NCBI GenBank assembly: GCA_018241405.1
Contig: JAFEDY010000011.1
Location: forward strand, 1-64,000
Direction of reading: 5' to 3'
Origin: Pseudomonadota bacterium
Lineage (GTDB): Bacteria; Pseudomonadota; Gammaproteobacteria; Burkholderiales; Burkholderiaceae_C
DNA length: 64,000 nt
Part shown: positions 47,160 through 56,568 of the stretch, one piece after another
Position numbering within the stretch: position 1 is the stretch's first letter
How the letters are laid out: every line of letters starts with the position of its first letter
Translations under genes and position numbers: made by a program
Notes under the pieces: generated by a model
Told to the model about the DNA's origin: nothing
The model's input: only the letters and a program-made list of their open reading frames with translations
Database searches by the model: none

Positions 47160-48532
47160 GAAGGCTGCAGCAGGCGCGCAATCAGCGCACCCTCCACGGG
47201 GCCTTCGAGCGGGATGCGCACGCGCACCGGGCTGCCCTGGGCCACCTGCACGGGTTCGCCGTCGAGGTTGAACATCTTCTCCAGCAGCACCTGGCGGTTG
47301 CCCTGGGGGTGGATGATCTCCAGCGTGTCGCCCACCTGGAAGCGGTTCTTGGTCTCCACCTCGGCCATGCCACCTTCGTAGCCGCGCACCTCGCCGACGA
47401 AGTGGGCGCGATGCAGCACGCTGTTGCCAGTCTCGTAGTTCTGGTAGTCGTTGGCCGGGCGGCGCTCCAAGAGGCCTCCGGTGTAGCCGCGATTGGCCAG
47501 GCCTTCCAGCTCGGTGATGAGGTGTGGGTTGAACGGGAGGCCGGCCACGGCGTCGTCGATGGCGCGGCGGTAGACCTGGGCCGTGCGCGCGACGTAGTAC
47601 AGGCTCTTGGTGCGGCCCTCGATCTTGAGCGAATCCACGCCAATCTTCGCCAGCCGCTCCACATGCTCTACCGCGCGCAGGTCGCGGCTGTTCATGATGT
47701 AGGTGCCGTGCTCGTCCTCCATGATGGGCATGAGCTCGCCGGGGCGGCCGATTTCCTCGATCAGGTAGACCTGATCAGCCTTGGGGTGCCGCTGGCCGCT
47801 GCCGCAGGTGCTGGTGAACTGGCTGTCGGCGTCCTCGCGCGCCTTGTCGAAGCTGAAGCCCTTGTCCATCTGGCTGGCCAGCGCTTCGCCGGTGTTCGGG
47901 TCCACGGCCGCGTCGTGCGTCTTGTATTCCCAGCGGCAGGCGTTGGTGCAGGTGCCCTGGTTGGGGTCGCGGTGGTTGAAGTAACCGCTCAGCAGGCAGC
48001 GGCCCGAGTAGGCGATGCACAGCGCGCCGTGCACGAAGACCTCGATCTCCATGTCCGGGCAGTCCTGACGGATCTTCTCGATCTCGTCCAGGCTCAGCTC
48101 GCGCGAGAGGATGATGCGCGACACACCGGCCTTCTGCCAGAACTTCACCGTGGCCGAGTTGGTGGTGTTGGCCTGGACCGAGAGGTGGATCTCGGTCTCG
48201 GGCCACTTGTCCTTGACCATCATGATGAGGCCGGGGTCGGCCATGATGAAGGCGTCGGGCTTGCAGGCAATCACGGGCTCGATGTCGCGCAGGTAGGTGC
48301 GCACCTTGTCGTTGTGCGCGATCAGGTTGCTGGTGACGAAGAACTTCTTGCCGCGCGCGTGGGCTTCACTAATGCCCTGGGCGATCTGCTCCAGGCGGAA
48401 TTCGTTGTTGCGTGCGCGCAAGGAATAGCGCGGCTGGCCGGCGTAGACGGCGTCGGCGCCAAAGTCGTAGGCCGCGCGCATCTTGTCGAGTGAGCCGGCG
48501 GGCAGCAGCAGTTCGGGGGCTTTGAGGGTCAT
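47156..48532 (-). CDS. trhP: tRNA 5-hydroxyuridine synthase, peptidase U32 family (TrhP/YegQ)
   Basis: Adds a hydroxyl to uridine 34 of some tRNAs; the family was long annotated as a U32 protease. The ATG at 48532 gives 458 residues (YegQ is 453), discarding a nine-residue upstream extension. It opens with LLLPAGSLDKMRAAYDFGAD, and the middle has the cysteine set GALCIAYSGRCLLSGYFNH and GTCTNACRW, where an iron-sulfur cluster would sit, then STCGSG. The fit to the family is end to end. Its monocistronic position and the intergenic repeat after it give no further clue. Confidence 0.92.
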   Translation of the reverse strand: MTLKAPELLLPAGSLDKMRAAYDFGADAVYAGQPRYSLRARNNEFRLEQIAQGISEAHARGKKFFVTSNLIAHNDKVRTYLRDIEPVIACKPDAFIMADPGLIMMVKDKWPETEIHLSVQANTTNSATVKFWQKAGVSRIILSRELSLDEIEKIRQDCPDMEIEVFVHGALCIAYSGRCLLSGYFNHRDPNQGTCTNACRWEYKTHDAAVDPNTGEALASQMDKGFSFDKAREDADSQFTSTCGSGQRHPKADQVYLIEEIGRPGELMPIMEDEHGTYIMNSRDLRAVEHVERLAKIGVDSLKIEGRTKSLYYVARTAQVYRRAIDDAVAGLPFNPHLITELEGLANRGYTGGLLERRPANDYQNYETGNSVLHRAHFVGEVRGYEGGMAEVETKNRFQVGDTLEIIHPQGNRQVLLEKMFNLDGEPVQVAQGSPVRVRIPLEGPVEGALIARLLQPS

Positions 48533-48580
48533 AGGGCGCAATTTTCGCCGATGCGCCACGACCCTGTGCGGCGGTGGCGT

Positions 48581-49951
48581 TCACTCGGGGCGCTCGCGCC
48601 AGGGCACGCGCGTTTCCAGTGGTGCGGGCTGGTAGCCGGGGTCGAAGCTGCAGCCGGCGCCATCACGCGCTTCGAAGGTTGGGCAGGCGGCGGCAATGCC
48701 ATCGGGCGTGGGCTTGGCGCCGGCCTCCACCCAGCGCAGCAAGGCGCTCATCAGCGTGACATAGGTGGGATCGCTGATATAGCTGTGCGTGCCCTGCGTG
48801 GTAAACGTCTGCACCAGGCGCTCGCCGCTGCCGCCCCGCTGCATGATGCTGCGAAAGCGCGCGTCCAGCTCCACGAAGGCCGTGGGGTCGGCGATCCACT
48901 TGGTGCTGAGCACGGGAACCGGAATCCGACCCTTGGGATCGGTGTCGTAGGCAAACTGGCGGTAGGCGGCGGGGTCGGCGCGCAAGCGTTGCACGCCGGC
49001 GTTGAGCGTGGCGTCGTCGCCCGATCCTGCATACACCGCACCCATGTTGCCGAAGGGGCTGGCGCCGCCCGTGCGCTTGGCTGTGATGTCCTGGAAGTGC
49101 AGCGTGCCCCAGGTGAGGTGGGCGACGATGCTGCTCTCGGGAATCTTGATGACACGGGTGATGGTCTCGATCTTGGCCCGCTGCCCGGCGCTGCGCTCGG
49201 CCGCGGGTTTGTTCAGGGCCAGGCATTCGTTGGCGCGACCGGCAACGTCCGCCGCCGTCATGTGCTCGCCCGCGGGCAGGCCCAGATTCAGGGCGTACTG
49301 CGGCTCGCTGGGCCGCGGGTGGTTGGCGCACAGGTACTGGTAGAGCACGCGCAAGTCCAGGCGGAAGTCGTAGGCATGCGTGCCGCCGCCCAGCACGCCG
49401 CTGGTGAGCAGCAGGGCGTCGTAGGGTTGCTCGCCCACGGTCTCGGCGGTGAACATTTCCGCCGCCTTGGCCGCCACGCCCGCGCCCCAGGACTGGCCAT
49501 GCAGGATGGTGCGCCGCGGCTGGCCCACATGGCTGCGGAAGATGCCGCGCAGGCGCTCGGTGTCCTCGGCGGCGGCGCGCACGGCCACGCCGCCCTGGTG
49601 GAAGCTGGTGCCGGCCCAGGCATAGCCGGCCCTGACCATGACGGCCCAGCGCTCCAGGTCGTCCAAGACACGGGCGGGCGAGGGCGCCGACAGCTGCGGC
49701 CCGCCATGCGCGTGCAGCACCAGCACGCCGTTCCAGTCGGCGGGCCTGGCGATCAGGTAATAGGCGCCCTGGGAATCCTTGCCGGCCAGGCAGCTGGCGC
49801 CGGCGGGCAGGGCGGGCGGGCAGGTGGTGGCCTGTGGCGCGGCCTCGGCCGAGGCGGCGGGCCCGCGCAGGCTGGCCGGACCGGCGGCGCAGCCCATGAG
49901 GCCCAGCAGGGCCGCCAGCGACCATCCGCCCAGTTGCAGTGCATGACGCAT
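48581..49951 (-). CDS. Secreted alpha/beta hydrolase lipoprotein
   Basis: An exported hydrolase of 456 residues. The signal peptide ends in LMGC, so Cys21 may be lipidated. The nucleophile is in LHGQSWGAG near residue 145, a GxSxG box, and the histidine may be in TTQGTHSYIS near residue 385; HAHGGP near residue 83 is a probable oxyanion loop. It resembles bacterial esterases of unknown substrate that share parts with tannase or feruloyl esterase relatives, but I cannot name the substrate. It starts 31 bases after the SURF1 gene's stop, in the same direction, so it may be the last gene of the cyo unit. Confidence 0.7.
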   Translation of the reverse strand: MRHALQLGGWSLAALLGLMGCAAGPASLRGPAASAEAAPQATTCPPALPAGASCLAGKDSQGAYYLIARPADWNGVLVLHAHGGPQLSAPSPARVLDDLERWAVMVRAGYAWAGTSFHQGGVAVRAAAEDTERLRGIFRSHVGQPRRTILHGQSWGAGVAAKAAEMFTAETVGEQPYDALLLTSGVLGGGTHAYDFRLDLRVLYQYLCANHPRPSEPQYALNLGLPAGEHMTAADVAGRANECLALNKPAAERSAGQRAKIETITRVIKIPESSIVAHLTWGTLHFQDITAKRTGGASPFGNMGAVYAGSGDDATLNAGVQRLRADPAAYRQFAYDTDPKGRIPVPVLSTKWIADPTAFVELDARFRSIMQRGGSGERLVQTFTTQGTHSYISDPTYVTLMSALLRWVEAGAKPTPDGIAAACPTFEARDGAGCSFDPGYQPAPLETRVPWRERPE

Positions 49952-49982
49952 GCCGTGTCTCCTTGTGTGCCGATGTGGCCTT

Positions 49983-50840
49983 TCAGGGATTCTGCAGCGT
50001 TTGCGCAGGGCGGTCGCTCAAGCGCCCTGCGGCGCGCAGCCGCAGCTCGTACCGCGCCACGAAGACCGCCGCCGCGGCCACCATGGCCGCCAGGCCAAAC
50101 CAGGTGATGGCGTAGACGAGGTGGCTGTTGTGAAAGTGCACCACCGTCATGCCGGGCCGCGGCCAGGGGCCGGCGTAGGCCGCCGCGATGTCCGCATCGG
50201 CCGGCGCGCCTGGCTTGGGCAGGCCGGCGTCGATGAAGAACGGTGCGGCGTCCCGCAGGCCCAGCGCCTGGGCGATGGCCACCACGTCGCGCGAATGCCA
50301 GCGCTGGTGCGCCGGGTCGTTGCGGCGCAGAAAGCCGCCTCCCGGTTCGCTCATGCGCAGCAGGCCCTGGACCTGCTCGGGCGCGCCCGCCTGCGCCGCC
50401 GCGTCGGCCATGCCCGCGGCCCATGCGCTGCGCTGTGCCTGGGGAATGAAGCCGCGGTTGACCAGCAGCTGCCCACCCGCATCGAGCTGCAGGGCCGAGA
50501 GCACCCAGAAGCCCGCGCCCTGCGCCGTGGTGGCCTGGGTCAGTACGGTCTTGCCGGTGAGCCAGCGGCCCCTGGCCTGCACTGCAAGGTATTCGTAGCC
50601 ATCCGCATCGACGCGCGGCCAGTCGGCGTGCGCCGGTAGGGGCTGGGGCGCGGCGTGCAGGCGCTGCTCCACGCGCTGCATCAGCGCCAGCTTCCAGCCG
50701 CGCCGCTCCACCTGCCAGATGCCCAGTGCGGCAAACACCAGGAACAAGGCGATGCCCGCCATGGCGAGAAGCGCCAGTGTGCGCCGCGAATGCGGGTGCC
50801 TGCCAGGGGCCGGTGGCTCGATGGCAGTGGTGTCGCTCAA
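49983..50840 (-). CDS. SURF1 family cytochrome oxidase assembly protein
   Basis: Inner-membrane assembly factor that helps place heme in a terminal oxidase. The product is about 285 residues, with one transmembrane segment near the N-terminus (LALLAMAGIALFLVFAALGI) and one at the C-terminus (ITWFGLAAMVAAAAVFVARYELRL). Conserved motifs are GIWQVERRGWKLALMQRV and LVNRGFIP. The TTG at 50840 overlaps the cyoD stop; an ATG at 50885 inside cyoD is an alternative and would add 15 residues. Its place directly after cyoABCD suggests service to the bo3 oxidase. Confidence 0.88.
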   Translation of the reverse strand: MSDTTAIEPPAPGRHPHSRRTLALLAMAGIALFLVFAALGIWQVERRGWKLALMQRVEQRLHAAPQPLPAHADWPRVDADGYEYLAVQARGRWLTGKTVLTQATTAQGAGFWVLSALQLDAGGQLLVNRGFIPQAQRSAWAAGMADAAAQAGAPEQVQGLLRMSEPGGGFLRRNDPAHQRWHSRDVVAIAQALGLRDAAPFFIDAGLPKPGAPADADIAAAYAGPWPRPGMTVVHFHNSHLVYAITWFGLAAMVAAAAVFVARYELRLRAAGRLSDRPAQTLQNP

Positions 50841-51196
50841 GGATGCGCGGGCATCATGGCCGCGTTCATGTGGAACATGACCCACAGCGTGCCGACGACG
50901 GTGACGGCCAGGAAGATGATGGTGAACAGTGTGGACAGCATGGTCCAGCCGCCCTGGATCTTGCCGTTCATGTGCAGGAAGTACACCATGTGCACAACGA
51001 CCTGCACGGCCGCGAACAGGCCCAGCACCAGCACGGCGGTGGTGCGGTCCGCGATGGCGCCGCTCATCACCAGCCAGAACGGGATGGCCGTCAGGATCAC
51101 GGCCAGGATGAAGCCCTTGACGTAGTCGCCCTTGCTGACGTGGATGTCGTCATGGTGGTGCTCGTCATGGCCGGCGTGAAGTTCATGTGCGCTCAT
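50837..51196 (-). CDS. cyoD: Cytochrome o ubiquinol oxidase subunit IV
   Basis: Small membrane subunit of 119 residues that stabilises the Cu-binding site of the bo3 oxidase. Three transmembrane helices are visible: ILAVILTAIPFWLVMSGA, VLGLFAAVQVVVHMVYFLHM, and LSTLFTIIFLAVTVVGTLWV. The N-terminal histidine-rich HELHAGHDEHHHDDIH is unusually rich in His. The gene follows cyoC without a gap (stop TAA directly before ATG). Confidence 0.93.
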   Translation of the reverse strand: MSAHELHAGHDEHHHDDIHVSKGDYVKGFILAVILTAIPFWLVMSGAIADRTTAVLVLGLFAAVQVVVHMVYFLHMNGKIQGGWTMLSTLFTIIFLAVTVVGTLWVMFHMNAAMMPAHP

Positions 51197-51832
51197 TTAC
51201 AGCACCCCTATCAGGTACACAAAGGTGAAGACGCCGATCCAGACCACGTCCAGGAAGTGCCAGAACATGGACAGGCAGTTCAGGCGGCGGACGTTGTCGG
51301 GGATCAGGCCGTGTTTGCCGATCTGGAACATCATCGTGACCAGCCAGATCGTGCCGAAGGTCACATGCAGGCCGTGCGTGCCCACCAGCGTGAAGAACGA
51401 CGACAGGAAGGCGCTGCGCTGCGGGCCCGCGCCTTCGTGGATCATGTGCGCGAACTCGTAGAGCTCGATGCCGAGGAAGGCCAGGCCGAGCAGGCCCGTG
51501 ACGGCCAGCCAGGCAAGCGTGCCCTGCACGTTGCGCTGCTGTTTTTGCAGCATGGCAAAGCCGAAGGTGATGGACGACAACAGCAGGCAGGCCGTGTTGA
51601 CGGCGACCAGCTTCAGGTCGAGCAGATCGGCGCCCGTGGGGCCGCCTGCGTAGTTGCGCCCCAGCACGCCATAGGTGGCGAACAGCACGGCGAAGATGAG
51701 GCAGTCGCTCATCAGGTAGAGCCAGAAGCCCAGCGAGGTGCCGTTCTCCGGATGGGGCTCATGCGCGAGGTGGTATTCGCGCGCGGCCAGGGCGGCGGCG
51801 CCGCCCGCGTGGAGGGTGTTGGTATCAGACAT
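51197..51832 (-). CDS. cyoC: Cytochrome o ubiquinol oxidase subunit III
   Basis: Membrane subunit of 211 residues with five helices. The family landmarks [20 protein letters not shown] near residue 34, [12 protein letters not shown], and the [14 protein letters not shown] region near residue 151 are clear. Its ATG overlaps the cyoB stop by eight bases. It belongs to the heme-copper oxidase complex that reduces oxygen to water with ubiquinol. Confidence 0.95.
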   Translation of the reverse strand: MSDTNTLHAGGAAALAAREYHLAHEPHPENGTSLGFWLYLMSDCLIFAVLFATYGVLGRNYAGGPTGADLLDLKLVAVNTACLLLSSITFGFAMLQKQQRNVQGTLAWLAVTGLLGLAFLGIELYEFAHMIHEGAGPQRSAFLSSFFTLVGTHGLHVTFGTIWLVTMMFQIGKHGLIPDNVRRLNCLSMFWHFLDVVWIGVFTFVYLIGVL

Positions 51833-53828
51833 GGGCGGCCTTGAGCTGCAGGGTGCGCTGTTCTTCCGTGGCGGTCACCTCGGCCGCCGGGATGTAGTAG
51901 TCGCGCTGGTAGTTGAAGGTGTGGATGATGGTCGCCAGCACGGTGGCGGCAAACGAGGCGGCGGCCAGCGGCCACATGTGCCAGATCATGGCAAAGCCGA
52001 ACACCGTGGACAGGCCCGCGATCACCACACCCGCGCCGGTGTTGGCCGGCATGTGGATGGGTTGGAAGCCGGCCAAGGGGCGCTGGTAGCCATGCTTCTT
52101 CATGTCCCACCAGGCGTCGATCTCGTGCGCCACGGGGGTGAAGGCGAAGTTGTACTGCGGCGGGGGGGACGAGGTCGCCCATTCCAGCGTGCGCGCGTCC
52201 CAGGGGTCGCCCGTGTGGTCGCGCAGTTGCTCGCGGCGCAGATAGCTCACGGCAATCTGGATCAGGAAGCTGGCAATGCCCAGCGCGACCAGCCCCGCAC
52301 CGCAGGCGGCGATGAGGAACCAGATCTGCAGCGAGGGGTCCTCGAAATGGTTCACGCGGCGCGTCGCGCCCATCAGGCCCACGATGTACAGCGGCGTGAA
52401 CGCCACCCAGAAGCCCACCAGCCAGAACCAGAACGAGCATTTGCCCCAGAACTCATCGAGCTTGTAGCCGAAGGCCTTGGGGTACCAGTAGTTGATGCCC
52501 GCGAACACGGCGAACACCACGCCGCCGATGATGACGTTGTGAAAGTGTGCAATCAGGAACAGCGAGTTGTGCAGCACGAAGTCGGCCGGGGGCACGGCCA
52601 GCAGCACGCCGGTCATGCCGCCGATGGCGAAGGTGCACATGAAGCCCACCGTCCACAGCATGGGCACGTTGAAGCGGATGCGGCCGCGGTACATGGTGAA
52701 CAGCCAGTTGAAGATCTTCGCGCCCGTGGGGATCGAGATGATCATCGTCGTGATGCCGAAGAAGGTGTTCACCGTCGCGCCCGAGCCCATGGTGAAGAAG
52801 TGGTGCAGCCACACCAGGTACGACAGCACCGTGATGCACACCGTGGCGTAGACCATGGAGGTGTAGCCGAACAAGCGCTTGCCGCTGAAGGTGGCCACCA
52901 CCTCGGAGAACACGCCGAACGCGGGCAGCACCAGGATGTAGACCTCGGGATGGCCCCAGATCCAGATCAGGTTCACGTACAGCATGGCGTTGCCGCCCAG
53001 GTCGTTGCTGAAGAAATGCGTGCCCAGATAGCGGTCCAGTGTCATCAGCACCAGTGCGGCCGTCAGGATGGGGAAGGTGGCGACGATGAGCGCATTGGTG
53101 CACAGGGCGGTCCAGGTGAACACCGGCATCTTCATGAGCTGCATGCCCGGCGCGCGCATCTTGATGATGGTCACGATCAGGTTGATGCCCGACAGCGTCG
53201 TGCCCACCCCGGCCACCTGCAGGCCCCAGATGTAGTAGTCCAGCCCCACGCCCGGGTCCTGCGCGCCCAGGTTCGAGAGCGCCAGCCAGCCCGAGGTGGA
53301 GAACTCGCCCAGGAACAGCGACAGCATGGTCAGCACCGCGCCGCCCGTGGTCATCCAGAAGCTGAAGTTGTTCAGGAACGGAAAGGACACGTCGCGCGCG
53401 CCGATCTGCAGCGGCACCAGGTAGTTCATAAGCCCGGTGACGAAGGGCATGGCGACGAAGAAGATCATGATCACGCCGTGGGCCGTGAAGATCTGGTCGT
53501 AGTGGTGCGGCGGCAGGTAGCCCAGGTTGTCGCCAAAGGCCATGGACTGCTGCAGGCGCATCATGGCCGCGTCGGCAAAGCCGCGCAGCAGCATGACCAG
53601 GCCCAGCACCATGTACATGATGCCGATCTTCTTGTGGTCGATGCTGCAGAACCAGTCGCGCCACAGCGGGCCCCAGAGGCGGAACTTGGTCAGCGCGGCC
53701 ACGACGGCCAGGCCGCCCAGCACCACGGCGATGAAGGTCCACAGCACGATCGGCTCGTGCGCCATGGGGATGGAGTCCCAGGTGATACGGCCCAGCAGCC
53801 AGTGGGCCGGAGGATTGTGTTCAGGCAT
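51825..53828 (-). CDS. cyoB: Cytochrome o ubiquinol oxidase subunit I
   Basis: Catalytic subunit of the proton-pumping bo3 oxidase, 667 residues (E. coli CyoB 663). Heme and copper ligands sit in [12 protein letters not shown] (His of FTAHG just before), [19 protein letters not shown] (copper His and the cross-linked Tyr, with the proton-channel Glu), and [13 protein letters not shown] (His pair), and the later HFHNVIIGG carries the heme-binding histidines. About 15 transmembrane helices are visible. It starts 25 bases after the cyoA stop. Confidence 0.97.
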   Translation of the reverse strand: MPEHNPPAHWLLGRITWDSIPMAHEPIVLWTFIAVVLGGLAVVAALTKFRLWGPLWRDWFCSIDHKKIGIMYMVLGLVMLLRGFADAAMMRLQQSMAFGDNLGYLPPHHYDQIFTAHGVIMIFFVAMPFVTGLMNYLVPLQIGARDVSFPFLNNFSFWMTTGGAVLTMLSLFLGEFSTSGWLALSNLGAQDPGVGLDYYIWGLQVAGVGTTLSGINLIVTIIKMRAPGMQLMKMPVFTWTALCTNALIVATFPILTAALVLMTLDRYLGTHFFSNDLGGNAMLYVNLIWIWGHPEVYILVLPAFGVFSEVVATFSGKRLFGYTSMVYATVCITVLSYLVWLHHFFTMGSGATVNTFFGITTMIISIPTGAKIFNWLFTMYRGRIRFNVPMLWTVGFMCTFAIGGMTGVLLAVPPADFVLHNSLFLIAHFHNVIIGGVVFAVFAGINYWYPKAFGYKLDEFWGKCSFWFWLVGFWVAFTPLYIVGLMGATRRVNHFEDPSLQIWFLIAACGAGLVALGIASFLIQIAVSYLRREQLRDHTGDPWDARTLEWATSSPPPQYNFAFTPVAHEIDAWWDMKKHGYQRPLAGFQPIHMPANTGAGVVIAGLSTVFGFAMIWHMWPLAAASFAATVLATIIHTFNYQRDYYIPAAEVTATEEQRTLQLKAAHV

Positions 53829-53852
53829 ATCGGATCTCTTGGCTCGTCAAAT

Positions 53853-54818
53853 TCACTGGTGATGGGCGTGCTCGGGGGCCTTGGGGGCGGCGGTGTTGCC
53901 GCGTGCGTCCATGGCCATGGTCTCGTGCATGCAGGGCTGGCCGTCCTCCACGCAGCGGTTGAGCACCTTCTGGTACAGGCCGTTCGCTACGCTGGAGAAG
54001 CGCTGTACGGGGTCACGCTCGCTGGGTTGGGCCAGCGCCAGGTAGCTGGCCTTGTCCAGCGGCTTGCCCTCGGCCTTGGCCTTGGCGATCCATTGGGCGA
54101 ATTCAGCGTCGGACAGGCCATGGAACTTGAAGGTCATGCCCGAGAAGCCCTTGCCGCTGTAGTGCGAGGCCAGGCCCGGGAACACGCCCGCCTTGTTGAT
54201 CACTGCGTTGAGCTCGGTCTGCATGCCGGGCATGGCGTAGATCATGCCGGCCAGGTCGGGCACGTAGAACGCGTTCATGGTCGAGGTGGCGGTGAGCTTG
54301 AAGCGGATCGGCCGATCCACCGGCGCGGCCAGCTCGTTCACGGTGGCGATGCCCTGCTCGGGGTAGAAGAACAACCATTTCCAGTCCATGGCCACCACCT
54401 GCACCTCCAGCGGCTTGGCGTCGGCGGCCAGGGCACGTTGGGCGTCTATGCGGTCCAGCGGGCGGTAAGGGTCGAGCTTGTGCGTAGCGATCCAGGTCAG
54501 CGCACCCAGGGCGATGATGATCATCAGCGGCACGGTCCAGATCACCAGCTCCAGCACGGTGGAGTGGTGCCAGTCCGGGTCGTACTTGGCGTCTCTATTG
54601 CCTTGGCGGTATTTCCAGGCGAACAGCAGCGTGAGCAGGATCACCGGCACGATGATGATGAGCATCAGCAGCGTGGCGGTGATGACCAAGTTGCCCTGCT
54701 GGGCGGCAACATCGCCCGCGGGGTTGAGTACGACGGTCTTGCTGCAGCCGGCCAAGCCGGCGGCGGCAGCGGCCGCGGCGAGCCAGGCCGGCCCGCGGGG
54801 TTTCTTCATGTGGAGCAT
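53853..54818 (-). CDS. cyoA: Cytochrome o ubiquinol oxidase subunit II
   Basis: Periplasmic lipoprotein subunit of 321 residues. The signal ends in GLAGC, with Cys25 as the lipid site. Two transmembrane helices (LVITATLLMLIIIVPVILLT and VLELVIWTVPLMIIIALGAL) precede a cupredoxin domain that has lost the copper ligands, as in all quinol oxidases. WKWLFFYPEQGIATVNEL and AFYVPDLAGMIYAMPGMQ are family blocks. It heads the cyoABCD unit. The start at 54818 is preferred; ATG at 54809 would shorten it by three residues. The 301-base region before it holds candidate promoter DNA. Confidence 0.95.
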   Translation of the reverse strand: MLHMKKPRGPAWLAAAAAAAGLAGCSKTVVLNPAGDVAAQQGNLVITATLLMLIIIVPVILLTLLFAWKYRQGNRDAKYDPDWHHSTVLELVIWTVPLMIIIALGALTWIATHKLDPYRPLDRIDAQRALAADAKPLEVQVVAMDWKWLFFYPEQGIATVNELAAPVDRPIRFKLTATSTMNAFYVPDLAGMIYAMPGMQTELNAVINKAGVFPGLASHYSGKGFSGMTFKFHGLSDAEFAQWIAKAKAEGKPLDKASYLALAQPSERDPVQRFSSVANGLYQKVLNRCVEDGQPCMHETMAMDARGNTAAPKAPEHAHHQ

Positions 54819-55119
54819 GCGAGGAGCGTGACAAAAGGCGTCTACGGTCGCTCCCGAGAACAGGTGCGCCCTAGGTGTAAACGCGAATTACTGGACGGGC
54901 GCAAATGTAATGCGACTAATGCTTTTCCCGTAGCTGTATTTTGTCCTGGGTCAAGCAATCGGCCGGAAAGGCGCGCCAGGCATGGGTTTCTGGAAATCCC
55001 GCTATAGCCCTATACTTGAGTGTGGTTAGGGGTTTTCCCGGTATTGGTCTCGGTAGAAGCGCACTTGTTGATTGTCGGGCTTGCGTGTAGAACGGGTTCG
55101 TGTTTAGCAAAAGGAGTTC
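54819..55119. promoter_or_regulatory. Divergent region between cyoA and the MFS gene
   Basis: This 301-base gap has no gene. On the plus strand, TATACT at 55011-55016 is a good -10 box with a weak -35 (TTCTGG near 54988-54993), ending 103 bases before the MFS start, and TTTAGCAAAAGGAGTTC lies just before it. On the minus strand, TTGACCCAGGACAAAATACAG lies some 120-150 bases before cyoA and may hold its -35 (TTGACC). The bounds of the promoters are estimates. Confidence 0.35.
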
Positions 55120-56457
55120 ATGAGTATGAGTAGCGCTTCCATCGCATACCCCGTTTACGGCCATGAGGGTGCGGCCTCGCTGTCGCGCGCCCATACGGAC
55201 GAGGATGTCACCCCTGGCGAGATCGCCGTGGGCGTCGTCATAGGGCGCGCGTCGGAGTATTTCGACTTCTTCGTTTTCGGCATCGCCTGCGTGCTGGTCT
55301 TTCCGGCGCTGATGTTCCCCTTCCTGTCGCACCTGAATGGCACGCTGGCGGCCTTTGCCGTATTCGCCATTGCCTTTGTTGCGCGGCCCTTCGGCACGGC
55401 CGTCTCCATGGCCGTGCAGCGGCGTTGGGGGCGTGGCACCAAGCTCACGCTGGCGCTGTTCCTGCTCGGCGTCTGTACGGTGGGCATGGCCTTTCTGCCT
55501 AGCTACCAGAGCGCGGGCGTGGTGGCGATTGCGGCCCTGGTCGTGCTGCGGCTGGGCCAGGGCCTGGCGCTGGGCGGCACCTGGGACGGATTGCCGTCGC
55601 TGCTGGCCATGGCGGCGCCGCCCGAGCGCCGCGGCTGGTATGCGATGCTGGGCCAGCTGGGTGCGCCCGTGGGCTTTGTGCTCGCGGCCAGTCTGTTCGC
55701 CTACCTGTACGGCAGCCTGTCGCTGCCAGAGTTCCTGAGCTGGGGCTGGCGCTACCCGTTCTGCGTGGCCTTTGCCATCAACGTTGTGGCGCTGTTTGCG
55801 CGCCTGCGCCTGGTGGTGGGGCAATCCTACGCCGAGCTGCTGGAGGAAAAGGAGCTGGAGCCCGTGGGCGTGGCGCGCCTGATGCGCGACGAGGGTGGCA
55901 ACGTGGTGCTGGGCGCCTTTGCGGCGCTGGCCAGTTTTGCGCTGTTCCATGTGGTGACGGTGTTTCCGCTGTCCTGGATGTCGCTGTACTCGGGCCGATC
56001 CATGGCCGAGGTGCTGAGCGTGCAGGTCGTCGGTGCCCTGCTGTCGGTGGCGGCCGTCGCGCTCTCGGGCCGCCTGGCCGACCGCATGGGGCGGCGCAAG
56101 CTGCTGGGCAGCATGGCGGTGCTGATCGGCCTGTTCAGCCTGGCCACGCCCTGGCTGCTGGGCGGGGGTGAGCTTGGCGGCAACATCTTCTTGCTGGCGG
56201 GCTTTGTGCTGCTCGGCCTGTCCTACGGCCAGGCTGCGGGCACGGTGACGGCCAACTTCTCCGCCCAGTACCGCTACACGGGGGCGGCGCTGTCGGCCGA
56301 CCTGGCCTGGCTCATAGGCGCGGCCTTCGCGCCGCTGGTGGCGCTGGGCCTGTCGGCGCGCTTTGGCCTGGGCGCCGTGACGCTGTACCTGCTGTCGGGC
56401 GTGGTGTGCACGCTGGCAGCACTGCGCATCAACCGCATGATCGAGCAGCGTTCCTGA
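55120..56457 (+). CDS. MFS transporter, metabolite:H+ symporter type
   Basis: Twelve-helix transporter of 445 residues from the MHS branch of the major facilitator superfamily, which moves carboxylates such as dicarboxylates or osmolytes with protons. Near the N-terminus GRASEYFDFFVFGIACVLVF has the conserved Asp-Phe pattern. GRLADRMGRRKLLG near residue 320 is a cytoplasmic loop signature. AAAAGGAG (before 55120) is a good ribosome site. It is divergent from cyoA and has no enzyme partner next to it, so its substrate is unknown. Confidence 0.88.
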   Translation: MSMSSASIAYPVYGHEGAASLSRAHTDEDVTPGEIAVGVVIGRASEYFDFFVFGIACVLVFPALMFPFLSHLNGTLAAFAVFAIAFVARPFGTAVSMAVQRRWGRGTKLTLALFLLGVCTVGMAFLPSYQSAGVVAIAALVVLRLGQGLALGGTWDGLPSLLAMAAPPERRGWYAMLGQLGAPVGFVLAASLFAYLYGSLSLPEFLSWGWRYPFCVAFAINVVALFARLRLVVGQSYAELLEEKELEPVGVARLMRDEGGNVVLGAFAALASFALFHVVTVFPLSWMSLYSGRSMAEVLSVQVVGALLSVAAVALSGRLADRMGRRKLLGSMAVLIGLFSLATPWLLGGGELGGNIFLLAGFVLLGLSYGQAAGTVTANFSAQYRYTGAALSADLAWLIGAAFAPLVALGLSARFGLGAVTLYLLSGVVCTLAALRINRMIEQRS

Positions 56458-56467
56458 CCCTTGTTGA

Positions 56468-56502
56468 GCGTTGAGCGGGAACACCCGCCAAATGCTCAAT
56501 GC
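56468..56502. terminator. Hairpin between convergent genes, probable bidirectional terminator
   Basis: The arms GCGTTGAGC and GCTCAATGC pair with one wobble, and inside them GCGGG and CCCGC form a second stem with an ACA-type loop. It lies ten bases after the MFS stop and before the end of the minus-strand lipoprotein gene. No T run is apparent, so the strength is uncertain. Confidence 0.45.
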
Positions 56503-56568
56503 ATGCGTACAACCAGCCGGTGCGCGCTGAAGCTTTTGGCTGGCGCACCACATTGGCAATACTGCGCC

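Noticed and set aside
48533..48559. Nine-residue upstream extension of trhP
   Set aside because: YegQ relatives start with the short MxxxAPELLLPAG segment, which fits the ATG at 48532.
51738..55007. Plus-strand open frame of about 1090 codons opposite cyoABCD
   Set aside because: It is a His/Arg/Glu-rich antisense shadow of the cytochrome oxidase genes, whose own frames match their families throughout.
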